The translations under genes were made by a program, and so were the position numbers. From the NCBI RefSeq assembly GCF_027857615.1, contig NZ_JAQIFT010000029.1:16152-80151 (forward strand): a stretch of 64,000 nucleotides of DNA. Reading direction: 5' to 3'. The notes under the pieces were generated by a model, which saw only the letters and a program-made list of their open reading frames with translations, was not told the origin of the DNA and did no database searches. Source of the DNA: Holtiella tumoricola. Lineage in GTDB: Bacteria > Bacillota > Clostridia > Lachnospirales > Cellulosilyticaceae. Of this stretch, positions 61,891 to 64,000 are shown piece by piece; position 1 is the stretch's first letter, and every line of letters begins with the position of its first letter.

Positions 61891-61943
61891 AGAAGAAAAG
61901 GGCTGTTATGTTACTAAAAGTAGCATAACAGCCCTTTTCTTCT
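61891..61943 (+). terminator. Terminator after the DUF1846 gene
   Basis: AGAAGAAAAGGGCTGTTATG (61891-61910) pairs with its complement ending at 61943 around a short A-rich loop, a stem above 20 bp. Confidence 0.88.
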
Positions 61944-62066
61944 ATGATGTAATCTTACAGAACGAAGTATTTGTATGAAAGATTTAGTATATTGGCAAAG
62001 GTATGATATGATAGAGGTAGAAAAAATTAAGAAAAAGAGAAACTAGTATAAGAGGGGAGAAAGAAT

Positions 62067-63050
62067 ATGGACAAAGATTATATTAGGAAAGTTATAATAA
62101 TCTTTACAGTTATGATTATAGGAATAAATTTATGGGATAATTATAGCATAAAAAAAGAAGTCCAAAATTTAAGGGATGACTACTCTAGATTAGAAAATAA
62201 CATATATAGCAATATAGAAAATATACGATATAATTTGCAGGATGAATATGAGAATATAGAAGAATTATTAAAGAAAGAACAAAGTATTTTTTCACAGGCA
62301 TCTGTTGAACTAAAAATACAAGATGATCAAATAGCTGTAACTATGCAAGCAGTGCCAAAGGAAATAACAAACACGGAGAAGCTGATTGCTAGAATAGCAG
62401 CCGATGGGCAAGTATATGAACAAGAAGTAAATGCAAATAATGAAGCAGTTATTTTAGTAGATATGGTTAGCATTTTGAAACCTATGTTTGTAATAAAATC
62501 AGAGAGGGGAGTAAGGCAAGAAGCATTAGAGCCAGTGTATACTAATGACATTTTACAATGTACGGTATTAAGTGAATGGGATTATGGGGAGGAAAGTAGT
62601 CCTAAAGAATATATGGGACTTAAAATACAGTTTGGAGAAAATGAAGAAGGATTACCATTTGATGAAAAGAGCATTGAAAGTGCCGAATTTATTCTTAAAG
62701 AGAATGGATATATTGAAGAAGGTAACTCAAACTATAGTTATGGTGCGTCCCAAGCGAGTGCTGTAGCAAATTCAACTTATATTGAAGAGGATTATTCGGA
62801 ATTATTACAAGGTAAGCATATACCGGCTTTGAAACAAGTAGGGGAAGACGATAATAGGCTTATATACACAGCAGATTTTGCAGAGTATATAAGAAAAGAA
62901 GATAGTATATATTATGAAGTATATTTTACGCTTAGGACCAAGAGTGGTATGCAGTATATAACACCATATAATACGGTTGCTACCTTTAGTTCTTCTAAGA
63001 ATAGTAGCAATATGGGCAGCGGTGAATCTGTTTTAGTGCCAATATTTTAA
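62067..63050 (+). CDS. Hypothetical membrane-anchored protein with coiled coil
   Basis: A 327-residue protein of no recognised family. One N-terminal helix (~8-26: VIIIFTVMIIGINLWDNY) anchors it, with the rest outside. A coiled coil follows (~30-75: KKEVQNLRDDYSRLENNIYSNIENIRYNLQDEYENIEELL), then a beta-rich acidic part with two similar halves (about 85-165 and 170-320), perhaps tandem Ig-like folds. GAGGGGAG precedes the ATG. It stands alone before the tRNA array. Confidence 0.7.
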   Translation: MDKDYIRKVIIIFTVMIIGINLWDNYSIKKEVQNLRDDYSRLENNIYSNIENIRYNLQDEYENIEELLKKEQSIFSQASVELKIQDDQIAVTMQAVPKEITNTEKLIARIAADGQVYEQEVNANNEAVILVDMVSILKPMFVIKSERGVRQEALEPVYTNDILQCTVLSEWDYGEESSPKEYMGLKIQFGENEEGLPFDEKSIESAEFILKENGYIEEGNSNYSYGASQASAVANSTYIEEDYSELLQGKHIPALKQVGEDDNRLIYTADFAEYIRKEDSIYYEVYFTLRTKSGMQYITPYNTVATFSSSKNSSNMGSGESVLVPIF

Positions 63051-63239
63051 TAGTCTATAGGGAGATAGTATGAAGAGATACTATCTCTTTTTAAATTGTA
63101 TAAGTCTAAAAGATAAAAATGTCGTAAGAGGAAAAAATAGTTAGAAATAAATTCGATGCTAAAAGGTAATACTATCAAAGGTAAGAGAAGAGTAAATCGA
63201 AGAAAAAAGAAAAAAAGATAAAAAAAGTGAAAAAAGGTA

Positions 63240-63268
63240 TTTACTTACGTCAATGAGTGTGATATTAT
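63240..63268 (+). promoter_or_regulatory. Promoter of the tRNA array
   Basis: TTTACT (63240-63245) and TATTAT (63263-63268) are 17 bp apart, 12 bp before the first tRNA. The 170 bp upstream are purine-rich and hold no gene. Confidence 0.5.
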
Positions 63269-63280
63269 AAATGTCGTTGA

Positions 63281-63352
63281 GGCCCATTGGTCAAGCGGTT
63301 AAGACACCGCCCTTTCACGGCGGTAACAGGAGTTCGATTCTCCTATGGGTCA
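63281..63352 (+). tRNA. tRNA-Glu (TTC)
   Basis: Full cloverleaf: acceptor GGCCCAT/ATGGGTC, anticodon arm CCGCC-CTTTCAC-GGCGG, T-arm AGGAG-TTCGATT-CTCCT. CCA is not encoded. Confidence 0.95.
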
Positions 63353-63355
63353 TTG

Positions 63356-63370
63356 CTACATTTTGTAGCA
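63356..63370 (+). other. Inter-tRNA hairpin, copy 1
   Basis: GCTACA, loop TTT, TGTAGC between tRNA-Glu and tRNA-Pro. The matching spacer in the second tRNA block has a compensated C-G to T-A change. Confidence 0.6.
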
Positions 63371-63373
63371 TGG

Positions 63374-63448
63374 CGGGGTGTGGCTCAGTTTGGCTAGAGC
63401 GCCTGATTTGGGTTCAGGAGGCCGCAGGTTCGAGTCCTGTCACCCCGA
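63374..63448 (+). tRNA. tRNA-Pro (TGG)
   Basis: Acceptor CGGGGTG/CACCCCG, anticodon arm CTGA-TTTGGGT-TCAG, T-arm GCAGG-TTCGAGT-CCTGT. No encoded CCA. The spacer after it holds hairpin GTTCCT/AGGAAC. Confidence 0.95.
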
Positions 63449-63484
63449 TTTAGTTCCTAGTCGAGGAACTGTTACAATTAATGA

Positions 63485-63557
63485 GGGTCACTAGCTCAGT
63501 TGGTAGAGCACTTGACTTTTAATCAAGTGGTCCGGAGTTCGAGCCTCCGGTGGCTCA
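63485..63557 (+). tRNA. tRNA-Lys (TTT)
   Basis: Acceptor GGGTCAC/GTGGCTC with two G-U pairs, anticodon arm TTGA-CTTTTAA-TCAA, T-arm CCGGA-TTC-TCCGG type. No encoded CCA. The spacer after it carries TAGTAGTACA/TGTACTACTA (63567-63590). Confidence 0.95.
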
Positions 63558-63593
63558 TAATTGAATAGTAGTAGTACATCTGTACTACTAAAT

Positions 63594-63665
63594 GCGTGAG
63601 TGGCTCAGGGGTAGAGCATCTCCTTGCCAAGGAGAGGGTCGCGGGTTCGAATCCCGTCTCGCGCT
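63594..63665 (+). tRNA. tRNA-Gly (GCC)
   Basis: Acceptor GCGTGAG/CTCGCGC, anticodon arm CTCCT-TGCCAAG-style loop with GCC, T-arm GCGGG-TTCGAAT-CCCGT. No encoded CCA. Only 6 nt separate it from tRNA-Phe. Confidence 0.95.
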
Positions 63666-63671
63666 TGATAT

Positions 63672-63744
<73 letters not shown>

Positions 63745-63762
63745 TGTTCTAACAAAATATAA

Positions 63763-63834
63763 GGCCCATTGGTCAAGCGGTTAAGACACCGCCCTTTCAC
63801 GGCGGTAACAGGAGTTCGATTCTCCTATGGGTCA
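63763..63834 (+). tRNA. tRNA-Glu (TTC), second copy
   Basis: Identical in sequence to the tRNA-Glu at 63281-63352. Confidence 0.95.
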
Positions 63835-63855
63835 TTGCTATATTATATAGCATGG

Positions 63856-63930
63856 CGGGGTGTGGCTCAGTTTGGCTAGAGCGCCTGATTTGGGTTCAGG
63901 AGGCCGCAGGTTCGAGTCCTGTCACCCCGA
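63856..63930 (+). tRNA. tRNA-Pro (TGG), second copy
   Basis: Identical to the tRNA-Pro at 63374-63448. Confidence 0.95.
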
Positions 63931-63966
63931 TTTAGTTCCTAGTCGAGGAACTGTTACAATTAATGA

Positions 63967-64000
63967 GGGTCACTAGCTCAGTTGGTAGAGCACTTGACTT
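63967..64000 (+). tRNA. tRNA-Lys (TTT), partial, second copy
   Basis: The first 34 bases match the tRNA-Lys at 63485; the window ends before the anticodon. Confidence 0.85.

Larger units (their letters stand above)
63280..63518 (+). repeat. Tandem duplicated tRNA block, copy 1
   Basis: The Glu-Pro-Lys block is repeated 482 bp downstream at 63762-64000. Over the visible stretch the copies differ only at three bases, all in the Glu-Pro spacer hairpin. The repeat probably continues beyond both visible ends. Confidence 0.85.
63762..64000 (+). repeat. Tandem duplicated tRNA block, copy 2 (cut by window end)
   Basis: Second copy of the 63280-63518 block. Its Glu-Pro spacer hairpin (63838-63852) reads GCTATA, TTA, TATAGC. 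Confidence 0.85.

Overview
The window is AT-rich, densely packed chromosomal DNA from an anaerobic, Gram-positive, Clostridia-like Firmicute. The evidence is: AGGAGG-type ribosome binding sites, an asnS T-box, SLH-anchored surface proteins, RNase J, GshF, a flavo-diiron protein, a split ferredoxin-type glutamate synthase, type III glutamine synthetase and DapL-type lysine synthesis. A Lachnospirales/Cellulosilyticum-like host is my inference from gene content, not a measured placement. I see no prophage, insertion sequence or CRISPR array.

Layout. 1-261 is the 3' end of an asparagine synthetase B gene. 457-1844 (minus) is a three-gene set with a Crp/Fnr regulator, a DUF454 membrane protein and a YgbA-like protein. 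2068-9700 is a heme acquisition operon: a five-NEAT SLH surface protein, a membrane-anchored NEAT protein, an IsdE-like lipoprotein, a permease and an ATPase, with a good Fur-box match in front. 9854-20381 is a nitrogen assimilation block: glnN and asnA on the minus strand; a five-gene split glutamate synthase, glnA and an ANTAR regulator on the plus strand. 20427-24055 is dapF-pyrG-dapL. 24240-36476 is a mosaic of short operons (acetyltransferases, a glycosyltransferase with a flippase-like membrane protein, a PHP phosphoesterase, a WYL regulator, a radical SAM protein, gshF, RNase J) with one initiator tRNA. 36523-45474 holds a ferritin-like protein, an OmpR regulator, a structured non-coding RNA, a Bce-type kinase/ABC transporter set with an embedded TraX-like gene, and an ECF sigma factor with a large C-terminal extension. 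45656-58222 is core metabolism: dnaE, pfkA-pyk, a flavo-diiron protein, Ktr/Trk potassium uptake, an rRNA methyltransferase and T-box-controlled asnS. The end holds three poorly known genes, an SGNH hydrolase and a tRNA array that runs off the window.

The most interesting signal is in the 369 bp between asnA and the glutamate synthase operon. Each divergent transcript should begin, within about 5 nt of its predicted start, with a small hairpin whose six-base loop is the same AAAGGC. In both, the GGC of that loop is also the first part of an intrinsic terminator stem, so hairpin and terminator exclude each other. The loop carries A at position 1 and G at position 4, the reported signature of ANTAR-protein targets, and an ANTAR protein is encoded at the end of the same gene block. 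I propose a compact nitrogen attenuation circuit in which this protein releases termination at both operons.

Other points: tRNA spacers that keep hairpins, one with a compensatory base change between tandem copies; none of the nine tRNA genes encodes CCA; two regulators seem to start at non-standard codons (CUG and AUA); a long hairpin-type RNA with its own terminator lies at 37818-38040; two distant hairpins share a loop sequence but not their stems.
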